From assembly GCA_963989385.1 (NCBI GenBank), contig OZ022502.1, positions 8,090,501 through 8,154,500 of the forward strand: DNA of 64,000 nucleotides, written 5' to 3'. Below the pieces are notes generated by a model that made no database searches, was not told where the DNA came from, and saw only the letters and a program-made list of their open reading frames with translations. Source of the DNA: Ctena decussata (Eukaryota > Mollusca > Bivalvia > Lucinida > Lucinidae). Both the position numbers and the translations under genes were made by a program. Numbering within the stretch: position 1 is the stretch's first letter; every line of letters starts with the position of its first letter. This document shows, in pieces, positions 21,189 to 32,432 of the stretch.

Positions 21189-22551
21189 GTACAGAATCTG
21201 GCAATAGCAGTAACAGCAGTGGCTACTACTGAACCTGGCACTAGCAATAATACAGAACCTGGCACTACAGAATCTGGCAATAGCAGTAAAAACAGTAACT
21301 ATTGCTGAACCTGGCAGTAGCAATAATACAGAACCTGGCACTACAGAATCTGGCAATATCAGTAATAGCAGTGACTACTGCTGAACCTGCCATTAGCAAT
21401 AATACAGAATCTGGCACTAAAGAATCTGGCATGGCAGTAATAGCAGTAACTATTGCTGAACCTGGCAGGAGCAATAATACAGAACCTGGCAGTACAGAAT
21501 CTGGCAATATCAGTAATAGCAGTGACTACTGCTGAACCTGCCAGTAGCAATAATACAGAACCTGGCAGTACAGAATCTGGCAATATCAGTAATAGCAGTA
21601 ACTATTGCTGAACCTGGCAGTAGCAATAATACAGAACCTGGCAGTACAGAATCTGGCAATATCAGTAATAGCAGTGACTACTGCTGAACCTGGCAGTAGC
21701 AATAATACAGAACCTGGCACTAAAGAATCTGGCAATAGCAGTAAAAACAGTAACTATTGCTGAACCTGGCAGTAGCAATAATACAGAACCTGGCACTACA
21801 GAATCTTGCAATAGCAGTAAAAACAGTAACTATTGCTGAACCTGCCATTAGCAATAGTACAGAACCTGGCAGTACAGAATCTGGCAATATCAGTAGCGGC
21901 AGTGACTACTGCTGAACCTGCCATTAGCAATAGTACAGAACCTGGCAGTACAGAATCTGGCAATAGCAGTAACAGCAGTGACTACAGCTGAACCTGGCAG
22001 TAGCAATAAGACAGAACCTGGCAGTACAGAATCTGGCAATAGTAATAACAACAGCGAATACTGCTTAACCTGCCATTAGCAATAGTACAGAACCTGGCAG
22101 TACAGAATCTGGCAATAGCAGTAACAGCAGCGACTACTGCTGAACCTGTCATTAGCAATAGTACAGAATCTGGCAGTACACAATCTGGCAATAGCAGTAA
22201 CAGCAGTGACTACTGCTGAACATGGCAGTAGCAATAAGACAGAACCTGGCAGTACAGAATCTGGCAATAGCAATAACAACAGCGACTACTGCTTAACCTG
22301 CCATTAGCAATAGTACAGAACCTGGCAGTACAGAATCTGGCAATAGCATTAACAGCAGCGACTACTGCTGAACCTGCCATTAGCAATAGTACAGAATCTG
22401 GCAGTACAGAATCTGGCAATAGCAGTAACAGCAGTGACTACTGCTGAACCTGGCAGTAGCAATAGTACAGAACCTGCCCGGTTCTGCACTATTGCTAGTG
22501 CCAGGTTTAGCAATAGTCACTGCTGTTACTGCTATTGCCAGATTCTGAACT
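21186..22551. repeat. Minisatellite, about 76-bp units, with inverted end
   Basis: About 18 units built from CAGAATCTGGCAATAGCAG, TAACAGCAGTGACTACTGC and TGAACCTGGCAGTAGCAATA. Starts of AGAATCTGGC are spaced 74-77 bp. The last unit is inverted (CACTGCTGTTACTGCTATTG) so the array starts and ends as mirror images, and both borders touch the family G terminus ACAGTGTA / TACACTGTAAAA. Scattered units continue to about 23790. The many small ORFs rich in C, Y and S are translation artefacts of the repeat. Confidence 0.9.
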
Positions 22552-22642
22552 ACACTGTAAAAACACAGTAGTACTGAACCTGGCAGTAGCAGCTGGTTCA
22601 GAACCTGGCGGTAGCAGTAGTACTGAACCTGGCAGTACCTTG

Positions 22643-23060
22643 TTGGGTAAGTAGCCCGAGCAATACCCTATATCACTGCATAAAGTGCTGCTTCGTGGAA
22701 GCTGTACTTTTCTAGAAATGCAGACACAGATGCCGTTTTTCGGTCAAATATGGTAGTTTCTCGCCTTAGAAGGACAAGGTCACAACGTCCTTGGAAGGTC
22801 GCCTCTCTTTAGTCCATGTCACAGAAGAAATTCTCTTTCCGATTCTACGGGTTTGCGCCGTGAGATAGGTTCCATTCTCCAGAAGCGCGTATAGCTACGA
22901 CGGAGTCTCTACTGCTGTTCCTCAATGTTAAGGCAGCCTACGATGATGACCGTGACCTTGTTGGGCCAGTGGCCCGAGCAATGTCCTTTCTCACTGCATT
23001 AAGTGACTTCGAAGGAGCCGGGTTTTTTTTCTAGCCTCCCAGCGCTCTGAGTTCGAATCA
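22643..23060. repeat. Pair of related segments, possible SINE remnants
   Basis: CTTGTTGGGTAAGTAGCCCG at 22643 and CTTGTTGGGCCAGTGGCCCG at 22957 continue alike for about 55 bp (GAGCAAT, CACTGCAT, AAGTG). A B-box-like GAGTTCGAATCAC follows the second copy near 23048, but too far from any A box to be a convincing Pol III promoter. Confidence 0.35.
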
Positions 23061-23238
23061 CATGTCAGGAAGCCAAGTTCTGCTTGCGGGGACCAGATGA
23101 TTTTCTCTAGGTACTCCGTTTTTTCCCCACCACTGATGAGCGATCGGCCCGATATAAGTGAAATATTCTTGAAGTAATTGCTGCTCTTCCTGCTGAACCT
23201 GTGCTGCTATGTCATGTCATGTTTTGCAGTAATTACTG

Positions 23239-23619
23239 CCCAGGCCCGGATCCAGATCACCACGTACTGGTAGGGCTCTGGATAACTGGTGGGGCTAGGA
23301 GGTTCGGAGACGTATGTGGGTGTGTAGACAGGGAAAGGACGGCTTAAAAATATATGACATAATTAGGATCAGTTTGATGAGAATTTTGATAATGTCCTCT
23401 TTTGCCTTGAAATATATGTTGTGATATCTCATTAGAATCGCCTCACCAAGGCGATTCTAATGAGATGTCACAACATATATTTTAATCTAACCACTTGGAT
23501 AAATTAGCTCAAACTGGCATCAGAAACTCCTCATTATCTGGGGGCCTACATATTATACATAACACAGAGGCCCAGATGGCGGGGCTGAAGCCCCAAAGCC
23601 CACCCCCTGGATCCGGGGC
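23239..23619. mobile_element. TIR element with CCCGGATCCAG ends
   Basis: The left end CCAGGCCCGGATCCAGATC is mirrored by CCCCTGGATCCGGGGC at the right. A 73-bp perfect-looking palindrome sits inside at 23410-23482 (AAATATATGTTGTGATATC with centre CCTCACCAAGG). The GGGGCT words near both ends extend the similarity. No transposase. Confidence 0.65.
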
Positions 23620-24222
23620 TGCTGTCGTTACTGCTACTGCCAGGCTCAGAAGTTATTTCTGCTGTTACTGCTTCTGCTAGGTTTAGCAGTAATTACTGCA
23701 GACGGTTTAATTTTGTTGCTACTACTATGTATAGCAGTATTACTGCAGGGGGTTTAATTACCATTGTCACTGCTAGGTTTCAGTACATTTAAAAACCTCT
23801 CATTCGCTTGAGTATTCTTTTGCTTCTCTGTAAATGTTCATCTCACTTTTGCTTTGTAGGCTATAAAGATTGTATATAATGTTTAATGCCGAATGAACTA
23901 TTCTGTATTCTGTAAATAGATACGCGAGAAGATACACGGAGTAAATAATCACCTCCTTAATAGCCCAGCCCGACTCAAACGATTATGCAAGCCCCTAGTA
24001 TGCTAAAATCTGAGGATTGAGAAAAACAAGGAAATGGTCACGATCGGTGCCAGGAGTGTGTAGCTATGGATACGTTCCGCCGTCGTTATGAGAATGGAAA
24101 AAAAACCCGACGAAAAACAAGAATGAGTGACCTCGGATTTAACTAGACTGATTCTCTTAACCCTATATTTATATTTTTACAAATTTTACTTCTCTCTAAT
24201 ATGGAAGCCCTGGAGGGACTTC

Positions 24223-24662
24223 TGACTTCATCACTTCACACTTCAGACTTCACCACTTGATCACTTCAGAGTTCATCACTTCATACTTCACACTTCTAAC
24301 TTCATGACTTCACACTTCAGACTTCATCACGTCAGAGTTCATACTTCATAACTTCAGACTTCAAACTTCAGAGTTCAGAGTTCAGACTTCAGACTTCATA
24401 CTTCAGAGTTCAGACTTCATACTTCAGAGTTCAGACTTCATACTTCAGAGTTCAGACTTCAGACTTCAGAGTTCAGACTTCAAACTTCAGACTTCAGAGT
24501 TCCCACTTCAGAGTTCAGACTTCAAACTTCAGAGTTCAGAGTTCAGACTTCATACTTCAGACTTCAGACTTCAAACTTCAGACTCAGAGTTCACACTTCA
24601 GAGTTCACACTTCAAAGTTCAGACTTCAGAGTTCAGAGTTAAGACTTCAAACGTCATACTTC
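24223..24662. repeat. Left minisatellite arm
   Basis: Tandem short words (ACTTCAGAGTTCAG, ACTTCATACTTCAG), 7-14 bp register, decaying in regularity toward the outer end. It is the inverse complement in style of 26945-27285. Confidence 0.85.
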
Positions 24663-25010
24663 ATATGAGGGGTGATAAAAAATACGTGGACTTTGCTGTC
24701 GCGGAAAGCATAACGCAGTTATAGTATTTTACTCATACCGCAGAAAAGTTCTTTTAGCTGCGTTATGTGAAATTTTGAAGAAATTTCACTGAACAGTATG
24801 TATTTTCTTTTATTTTATATACGTTAGGTACTGCTACAGCGGAGCACCATATTAATGACGTTGGCGTTTTGATTTTTTTAACATTTCAGGGGTTCTTTTG
24901 TTTCTCTGTTTTCACAAACTAACGCCCTCTTTGCAGAATTTTCATAATTATGACACATCAGCATGCAGTATCATTGTTGTGAAGAATTTCATATCGTACT
25001 CTCCTCATAT

Positions 25011-25268
25011 TTCTATTCTATTCTATTCTATTCTACCCCATAACCTTACTAGGTCGTTGGGGCACCACAGATTACTTCGAAACAATCCCTTTCCACCTTG
25101 TCCTGTTTTGAGCTGCCCTAGCTGAGCTGGCAAAATCCATCCCCGTCCACTCTTTAATATTGTCTTCCCACCTCTTCTTCTGTCTACCTCTTCTTCTTTT
25201 TCCTTTCACTATGCCCTGTAGAATGGTCTTTGCTAAACCAGAAGACCTTGAGACGTTCATAAATCCAA
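25011..25268 (-). mobile_element. RTE-like LINE, 3' end fragment (copy 1)
   Basis: The minus strand encodes MNVSRSSGLAKTILQG, then KGKRRRGRQKKRWEDNIKEW, then TGMDFASSARAAQNRTRWKG, the usual C-terminus of a common animal endonuclease/reverse-transcriptase LINE. It ends in a (TAGAA)n tail at 25011-25035. A short tandem tail instead of poly(A) is typical of RTE-type elements. Strongly 5' truncated. Confidence 0.75.
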
Positions 25269-25596
25269 GCCAAACTTTTGCTTTCAATATCGTGTCAATG
25301 TACCCTATATTTGCGGTGTATGTCTCAATTATGGGATAACTGTACTCAAAATTGTCATTTGGGGAGGTAAATCGTCGGTTTCATGGTCGGCAATTTTGTT
25401 TTACGGCCACGCACTTTTCACATTTTCACCTTTAAAAGTGAGCTACTTTGCACCCATAGCAAACGCTTTCAGCGACGTAAAACCAGACGTCAACCGATGA
25501 GAATCGACGTTACGTAATGACGTCAGGTTTCCGACAGTAATTCGCAGGAATTACTGTCGCATATTTTTGACGTTATCCAGTCAGACGTCGCGTTAC

Positions 25597-26296
25597 ATTC
25601 TATTATATTCTATTCTGTCCCATAACCTTACTAGGTCGTTGGGGCACCACAGATTACTTCGAAACAATCCCTTTTCACCTTGTCCTGTCTTCAGCTGCCC
25701 TAGTTGAGCTGGCAAAATCCATCCCTGTCCATTCTTTAATATTGCCTTCCCGCCTCTTCTTCTGTCTGCCTCTTCTTCTTTTTTCTTTCGCTGTGCCCTG
25801 TAGAATCGTTTTGATGAACCAGAAGACCTTGTGACGTGGCCAAACCACCTTAGTTTCCGTTTCTTGACCAGCATCAGGAATTCATCATATTCTCCAATGG
25901 CTGCTTGGATCTTCCTGCAAACCTCCTCATTGATTATATGGTCCTTGTATGAAATGTTCAGTAACCTTCGGTAGCATCTCATCTCAAAGGCCTGCGTTCT
26001 TTTCTCGGACTCTGCTGTCAAGGTCCACGATTCACAGGCATACAGAAATATGGAAATGACAAGGGAGCGCATAAGTTTCACCTTTGGTCCAAGAGATATA
26101 TTGTTATCTTTCCAGATTGGTTTCAACTTGGTAAGAGCTGAAGTAGCTTGTGCAATCCTTGAGAGAACCTCCTGTTTTGAGCCATCATCTGAGACAACTG
26201 CTCCAAGGTATTTGAAGCTTGTTACGGTACCCAGCTTCTGCCCATTTACCTTGATCTCCCTCTGGATGCCATCTGCGCTGTTCGTCATCAGTTTGA
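25597..26296 (-). mobile_element. RTE-like LINE, 3' fragment (copy 2) with RT thumb region
   Basis: The minus-strand frame encodes SFKYLGAVVSDDGSKQEVL, then LYACESWTLTAE, EMRCYRRLLNISYKDHI and KRKLRWFGHVTRSSG, the region after the reverse transcriptase catalytic core of the same LINE as copy 1. A frameshift after RSSG moves the C-terminus (RQKKRWED-type) into another frame. It ends in an A/T pentamer tail at 25597-25619. 5' truncated at about 26296. The product is not functional. Confidence 0.8.
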
Positions 26297-26349
26297 AACA
26301 CCGCGTTACATACGTAAGTGCATTAGAATGCAGGTCTACAACCCTTTAA

Positions 26350-26810
26350 TCAGTGCCAACATCAAATAAAAATAGCATAAAAGGATCAAATAACATTAAA
26401 TTTGAACTGAATGCTCTTCAATTCTTCAATTTTCCCCATTTTTTTTACAATTATATACAAAAACTGGATTTGCATAAATACGCAGTATAATGTTTGACGT
26501 CATTTTGTCACTCATGTATGGCCCACATAGCATGTCTTAGGCTGCTTATGCAAGCATACCACCTTTTGAAATAACATACAAAATATCAAGCATTTTACTC
26601 TACTGCAAATATTAGATATGTCAAAATAATTTGAAATAATAAAGCAAAGTTTTATCGTACTCCGCAGTAACGTCGTAAGGTTACTATGACGACTCATAAA
26701 GACTATTTTCCGAATATTGACCGTTAAAATAAATACATCACTGGATAGATGAAAGGCGAATCTGTATTTACTGCAGATTTAATGGGTTTACTATTAATGA
26801 TAACATTTCT
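26350..26810. other. AT-rich interior of the 3.1-kb element
   Basis: No ORF of note and no internal repeat recognised. It probably belongs to the original element, since the inner inverted pair lies beyond it. Confidence 0.35.
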
Positions 26811-26944
26811 ACAGCAAAAGTCACGTATTTTTTATCATCCCTCATACTTAAGAGTTCATACTTCAGAGTTCTCACTTCAGACTTCTGACAAAACAACGTA
26901 AAAGCATACTATAGCCAAAATGGCGAGTCCCGCACTATTCGAAT

Positions 26945-27285
26945 ATCCTAAAAGAATAAGTATGAAGTCTGAAGTTTGAAGTCTGAACTCTGAAGTGTGA
27001 ACTCTGAAGTCTGAACTCTGAAGTATGAAGTCTGAACTCTGAAGTGTGAACTCTGAAGTCTGAAGTCTGAACTCTGAACTCTGAAGTCTGAAGTTTGAAG
27101 TCTGAACTCTGAAGTCTGAAGTCCGAAGTTTGAAGTCTGAACTCTGAAGTCTGAACTCTGAAGTCTGAAGTATGAAGTCTGAACTCTGAAGTCTGAACTC
27201 TGAACTCTGAAGTCTGAAGTTATGAAGTATGAACTCTGAAGTGATGAAGTCTGAAGTCTGAAGTTTGAAGTCAGAAGTCCCTCCA
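26945..27285. repeat. Right minisatellite arm
   Basis: Tandem words TCTGAAGTCTGAACTCTG and AAGTTTGAAG. On the minus strand it gives an open frame of FRLQTSDFRVQSS-like repeats, which is a repeat artefact and not a protein. Confidence 0.85.
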
Positions 27286-27404
27286 GGGCTTCCATACTCT
27301 AAAGTCTTTAGTATGGGTTATAGTCCTGGCTCCAACATCTTCGAAGATGAAACGGGACCTCTGAATAATCTGAAAGACCAGTGAAGCAGGGATCTTGAAG
27401 GGGA

Positions 27405-27406
27405 GG

Positions 27407-27437
<31 letters not shown>

Positions 27438-27443
27438 GGGGGG
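27405..27443. repeat. GT microsatellite running into a G homopolymer
   Basis: About seven GT units are followed by a run of some 22 G. Length is unreliable in assemblies. The glycine- and proline-rich ORFs across it are artefacts. Confidence 0.85.
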
Positions 27444-27680
27444 CTGAGGGGGTCGAACCTGCTACCGCTGTATTGGTGGTATTGCACCTTTGCACCTTTC
27501 CACTACACTTCGGCCGCTCCAAAGGATCAATTCCACGGAGTAAAAGTAGACGCCATCATTATTTGAATCATTTGGCCACCATAGGCAATTACCGTTAATA
27601 TCGGAAACATTTAGCAAGTTCATTCTACCCTTTGGCGATATGTCAACAAACTGCTGATGGAACGGGAACATTGCAGATCC

Positions 27681-27735
27681 ATACCAGACTGCTCCTAAAA
27701 GGCGCAGTCTGGTATGGATCTACACTGTGTAAGTT
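27681..27735. repeat. Hairpin with half of a family B-like core
   Basis: ATCCATACCAGACTGCTCC is mirrored by GCGCAGTCTGGTATGGATC, followed by TACACTGTG. The words resemble the core at 60588-60656 (CAGACTGCTCTCCAGGAGC). Confidence 0.6.
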
Positions 27736-27828
27736 GGAATTCTGTCTCAATATTGGCTGTCTTAGAGATTATGTCACATGGACTAACACATGACTCTGCT
27801 TTCTGATTTAATTTCTGACCCAGCCACA

Positions 27829-27985
27829 CCTGGTTAACTATGTTTTCAGGATGTTACGAAACGAAAAAGAGATGTTACGAAACGAAAAAAGTCAGTCATC
27901 AGGTCCTTTGGTAACTATTCTTTTTCGTATCGAAACAGCTCTTTATCGTTTCGTAACATCCCTTGTATATACATAGTTAACCAGG
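27829..27985. mobile_element. 157-bp TIR element, CCTGGTTAACTATG ends
   Basis: The left end CCTGGTTAACTATGTTTTC is mirrored by ATACATAGTTAACCAGG. Inner arms repeat GATGTTACGAAACGAAAAAG twice on the left with inverse CGTTTCGTAACATCCC on the right. Confidence 0.8.
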
Positions 27986-28089
27986 GGTGAAAAACGGCCA
28001 CAAAATGTACTATATGATCCGAGTAATGGTCTACGGATAGAGTAAGCAAAGAAGCGGTTGATATGTTTGGTAGGGGGTGGGGGGGGGGA

Positions 28090-28165
28090 ATTCGACATTC
28101 TAGTCTAGTCTAGTCTATCCCATAACCTTAACGTGTCGTTGGGACACCTGAGATGGACTTACAGA
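28090..28165 (-). mobile_element. RTE-like LINE 3' tail only
   Basis: (TCTAG)n on the plus strand is followed by CCCATAACCTTAACGTGTCG and TTGGGACACC, the same 3' terminal sequence as the LINE copies at 25.0 and 25.6 kb. Extremely 5' truncated. Confidence 0.65.
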
Positions 28166-28213
28166 TAGATCGTCTTTTATTATAATGACTTGTGTAACAT
28201 GTAATACAAATAA

Positions 28214-28692
28214 TTAAAGATTTACTCCCTTGATAATAATAACAAAAATGCTTTGATGAAATATTTCATGCAATACCTCCGACGTGGTGTAACTATACAT
28301 TTGAAATAGAGTTTAGATAATAATATTTGTTAAAAGTGACTTTATACAACAAATAAGTTGAATTTTTAAACGATGGCGGACCGCGGTCGAAATCGCATTA
28401 TTGGACAAAAATAATGTATTCATACGTCACAATCACGTGCGCGAATAAGAAAAATACATGTACCTGATCACATGACACACGTGGTCAAAATCGATATTCT
28501 TACAGGCCGTGAGGAAACAGGTAATTTGCATTTTAATTCGAAGGTTATTTTTCATTCCACATTTATCAAAAAAACATGTATTTTCTCAAAACTTGTATTA
28601 TTTATTATGACACTATTACATACTGTCTAACGAAATTTTGTTAAAATATTTGTTTCTGAAAACAGGAAATAAACGAGGGAGACAATCTTTAA
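28214..28692 (+). mobile_element. Family F 479-bp element (copy 1)
   Basis: Ends TTAAAGATTTACTCCC and GGGAGACAATCTTTAA form 16-bp imperfect TIRs; TTAA at the extreme ends may be part of a TTAA target duplication. The interior carries GGCGGACCGCGGTCGAAATC and TCGATATTCTTACAGGCCG. Two other copies (31111-31588, and 62108-62585 inverted) have nearly identical length. No coding capacity. Confidence 0.85.
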
Positions 28693-29540
28693 TTCAACAT
28701 GCAAAGAAACACACCCGACCGAATGAGCCTATTAGTCGTTTCGGACACATTATTGCGCTGCGTACCAACGCAGTGCTATTTGTGATGAGTTTGGGAGGGC
28801 GTTGGGTGTAGATTTGTTTGATTGATTATCGCTATAAGCGACTTAAAAAGTGAACTTTCATGCATATTTCATCACTAAAATTTCGATTATGACATCAAAT
28901 TACATGAAACATAACATTGAAATATCTTTTTTCGATCTTTATTATTTTTATTTATTATATTTCGGGATAAAAACATGGAACTATTTTTTCTGTTTTAAAT
29001 GTCGAAAGGATCATCGGATTTGATAAACGCATTGTATTGTTGCAAATATGTCAGCTATACGACTTTTTTCATTTTTTGCACTGTAAGTGTTTAATCAAGT
29101 TAGCTTTTAGCCTTCATGGTATTGGGTAAAATAATAATTGTTTAGCGAGAAAGAAAAGTTTAATAGCATATACATATCATCTTTAACTATAGTATCCTTT
29201 CGATTTTTCGAGATATATAACCTATAAGATTTGAGGCGAAGAAAACCGCGCGATGGAACTCAGGCTATTGCGTAACTGCCTTATTTTTAGAATCGGTTTA
29301 TCCATATCATTACCGTTGATAGATCTGATATTAGGACACGAACAAGAAACGTGCATTTGTTTTATATATCCATCCATGGTTGATCTGGTCTCAGATAACG
29401 GAGCTAATCACCATTTCGGCACTTTAATAACTATTTTGTTGCTTTGTTTTTAATTACAAAATGATTATAATTTTGATTTACACATTTCTAAACAGCCACA
29501 GAAACAGTAGGGCATAGTTTGAAATCTGGAATGGAATGGA
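28693..29540. other. Unassigned AT-rich sequence
   Basis: Only short frames occur here; the one at 29253-29453 (66 residues) has no recognisable motif and no splice context I can support. A short CATTCCATTCC mirror pair is near 29530-29575. Confidence 0.35.
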
Positions 29541-29584
29541 GTGGAAAAGACAAGATAATCTACATTCCATTCCACTACAGGCAA

Positions 29585-29670
29585 CCCAGCGGGCACATTG
29601 CGTCGGAAATACGTCTTATTGACGTTGATGCGATGCCATCACGTCATTTCGACGTCATGTGCCTGCTGGG
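29585..29670. mobile_element. Small palindromic element, CAGCGGGCACAT ends
   Basis: CCCAGCGGGCACATTGCGTC is mirrored by GACGTCATGTGCCTGCTGGG, with ACGTC-rich interior. A second copy lies at 38473-38575, and one arm is near 32013-32045 (CGACGTCGTGGGCCCGCCG). Confidence 0.75.
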
Positions 29671-29776
29671 AATATGCTGGCAAAAATTGGCTCCGTGAAA
29701 CAGAAAGGGGCGCATCTTCTGTTAATATTACGACACGTGATATATTCCTTCAGCTGAATTAATCCTTAACCCCCCC

Positions 29777-29778
29777 CT

Positions 29779-29833
<55 letters not shown>
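29777..29833. repeat. (CT)n microsatellite
   Basis: About 25 near-perfect CT units, preceded by a C run. Confidence 0.95.
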
Positions 29834-29837
<4 letters not shown>

Positions 29838-31110
29838 AGCAACGACTCAGTGACAGACTGAAACAGTTTTTATAGGCTATGCTTACGGACAGAACCATTA
29901 AGAGAAAGGAATATAGTAATGCCCTGGTTCAAAATCTTTTGTAATGGGCGAAGAAATAGTGATTTCGTTGAAATCCCAAAAAGGAAAGCTCGAGTTTTTT
30001 TTTAACAAATTAAAAAGCCGTCATGCAAGACTTGCCAAGTATGTGACTTGAGATTTCCTTGTCTCCATCTAAATCCAATCCTAGATTCTGGGGCACTTCT
30101 GTCCTAGTGATTACAGTCATTATGGGACGTTAAATCGGGAAAAATTCCGAAGATGTACTCGAAACTTCAGGAATGCAAAGTTTTAGAAAGTAAAACTGAG
30201 GTGAAATAGTCGTTGTCTTGTAATCAAAGAGCCCATTATGAGAAGCTAAATACAAAACTTGGAAACATTTTCTAAAACTCAGATTTGCTAAAATTGTCTG
30301 GTTTATAGTACTTACTTTCATGAGAGCTGTGTCACGCATAAAGTGTGCTAACGGTGAATGTGTACTCGTTCAGGGGAAGCAACTCATGCCAATTTCATTT
30401 TTGCCTCCCTTCACAACAGGGATCAACTGAAGAACTTGCCCCTTGAGGAGTATTTGTTAGCTTTAACAGTAGACTCCCTTTTGGAAAGGCTACATTATCT
30501 AGGAAAACTATCAAGAAGTCACACAAGTTGTTCCCCTTTGCAAAATGATGAAAAAAACAACAACAACCCAAAACATAAAAGTATACACATGACCGAGATC
30601 AATTCAATACTTTAAATATCTTTCAAAACATACTTAGGTGTTTTAGTATTATAAATAGTTTTGCATGGGCCTTCAAACTAGGTAGTCTTCATCAGAAAAT
30701 TCACACGTCATTATTCTTTTAATTTTAATGCCCACTTTAATATAAACACCACCAAAATAAATAAATAAATAAATAAATAAAAGTTTTAGAGTCACAGAAC
30801 AAACAAATAACGCAACGTTTTGCAAAAAGGTCATTTGACTCACACACAAAATCTTAACTGGACATGTTCTTAGATTATTTTGAATACAATTTATTGGACA
30901 TCCTCAAGCTCAATCTTACAAAGAAAGTAAAATTATACGTCACAACACTTTGAGTTTTTTCTACATAAAACGCACAAGTTAACAGTAAATTCAATGTAAA
31001 TGTCCTTTAACGTAAAGGTAAATGTAGGGTGCCCGTTTTAAACTCGGTGCTATTCATCCAAGCTATAACATTTTTTTTTCTGCTCTATAAATAAAACTGG
31101 TAGAAATACT
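29834..31110. other. Unassigned AT-rich sequence
   Basis: No credible gene. A (TAAA)n run lies at 30760-30780. Short frames at 30130-30339 (minus) and 30358-30615 (plus) show no family motif. Confidence 0.35.
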
Positions 31111-31588
31111 TTAAAGATTTGCTCCCATTATAATAATAACAAAAATGATTTGATGAAATATTTCATGCAATACCTCCGACATGGTCTAACTATACATTTG
31201 AAACAGAGTTTAGACAATAATATTTGATAAAAGTGACTTAAACAAAAAATAAGATAAATTTTTATACAATCGCGGACCGCGGTTGAAATCGCATTATTGG
31301 ACAAAAATAATTTATTCATACGTCAGAATCACGTGCACGAATAAGAAAAATACCTCTACATGATCACATAACACACGTGGTCAAAATCGATATTCTTACA
31401 GGCCGTGCGGGAAAAGGTAATTTGCATTTTAATATGAAGATTATTTTGCATTCCACATTTATCGAATAAACATGAATTTTCTCAAAACTTTTACGGCTAA
31501 TTATGAGACTATTACATATTGTCCAACGATATTTTGTTAAAATATTTGTTTCTGAAAACATGAAATAAACGAGGGAGACAATCTTTAA
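31111..31588 (+). mobile_element. Family F 478-bp element (copy 2)
   Basis: Starts TTAAAGATTTGCTCCC and ends GGGAGACAATCTTTAA, collinear with 28214-28692 and in the same orientation, with scattered substitutions. The two copies are 2.9 kb apart. Confidence 0.85.
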
Positions 31589-32432
31589 CTAAAGTTTTTG
31601 AAATTATTAGTGAAATTAACTGTGACCGTGCAGAACTTTTGTCCATATGTATATATAGCCTTATTTTATGCCCCGTTGTTCCAAATTACAATGATAATCA
31701 CAATCCAGCGTTACGTGTCATTTTTAATGATTTAAGAATATATATTATCGCTACTTTAATTCATTGATACATCGATACCTTATCTTATACAAAGTTACTA
31801 AAAATGGATTATCTTTTTCGCAGCGCTTCCTCCTTTGCTCTATACTAGAGCAACTTTTTACTTGTATAACTAAAGTATTGCAACTATTTACACTCCGTAA
31901 ATGTGACCTAAAACTATACATAAATACCTAAACCTTACGCCAAAAGCAGTCCAACCGTTGAGACACGCGACGCCGACACGATCTCCTATCAACATCGTAC
32001 AAACGTCTCGGTGTGACATTGTTTCGACGTCGTGGGCCCGCCGGGAGGAGAGTGGAACCAAAAGACAGTTGATATATCTAAAACCACAGATACCCCCCCC
32101 CCCACACACACACACATACACACACAGACAAGAGGGCGTAGAAGACGCTTAGATGGGTCGGGGACGAATCTCCAAGGCGCTGTCAGCGTGATTCCACTGC
32201 GCTGGTGCTGGCTTGCTTGCGCTGCTGCCTCGATACTGCTGCGTTCATGAATTTCGTGCTGCCCTGTCACTTCGCTTTTGTTGCGCTTTGTGTCCACGGC
32301 GATTCTGCTACGTAAATTGTGAGCAAGGTCAAAAGAAGCGTCATAACTTTGCGATCATGCTGCTTCAGATACGTTTTCACTGCGAGCTTCTGTTGCGCTG
32401 ATAATTTTTACTATCAACGTTTACCTAACCAT

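Larger units (their letters stand above)
24200..27296. mobile_element. 3.1-kb element with minisatellite inverted arms and 6-bp TSD
   Basis: Termini TATGGAAGCCCTGGAGGGAC and its exact inverse are flanked on both sides by CTCTAA (24194-24199 and 27297-27302). The inverted arms are tandem words of the type CTTCAGAGTTCAGA on the left and TCTGAAGTCTGAACTC on the right. Inside the arms a second inverted pair occurs: GAGGGGTGATAAAAAATACG at 24666 and CGTATTTTTTATCATCCCTC at 26823. The interior holds two 3' fragments of one LINE family, evidently later insertions, and AT-rich DNA without a transposase. Superfamily not recognised. Confidence 0.85.

Noticed and set aside
21078..22419. Overlapping Cys/Tyr/Ser-rich ORFs
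   Set aside because: They are translations of the 76-bp minisatellite in several frames on one strand, without a start context or splice support.
25593..26288. Intact reverse transcriptase gene
   Set aside because: Only the region after the catalytic core is present, with a frameshift and a 5' truncation; it is a dead LINE 3' fragment.
26948..27295. 115-codon FRLQTSDFRVQSS repeat protein
   Set aside because: It is the minisatellite arm of the 3.1-kb element read through; the mirrored left arm shows this is terminal repeat, not a gene.
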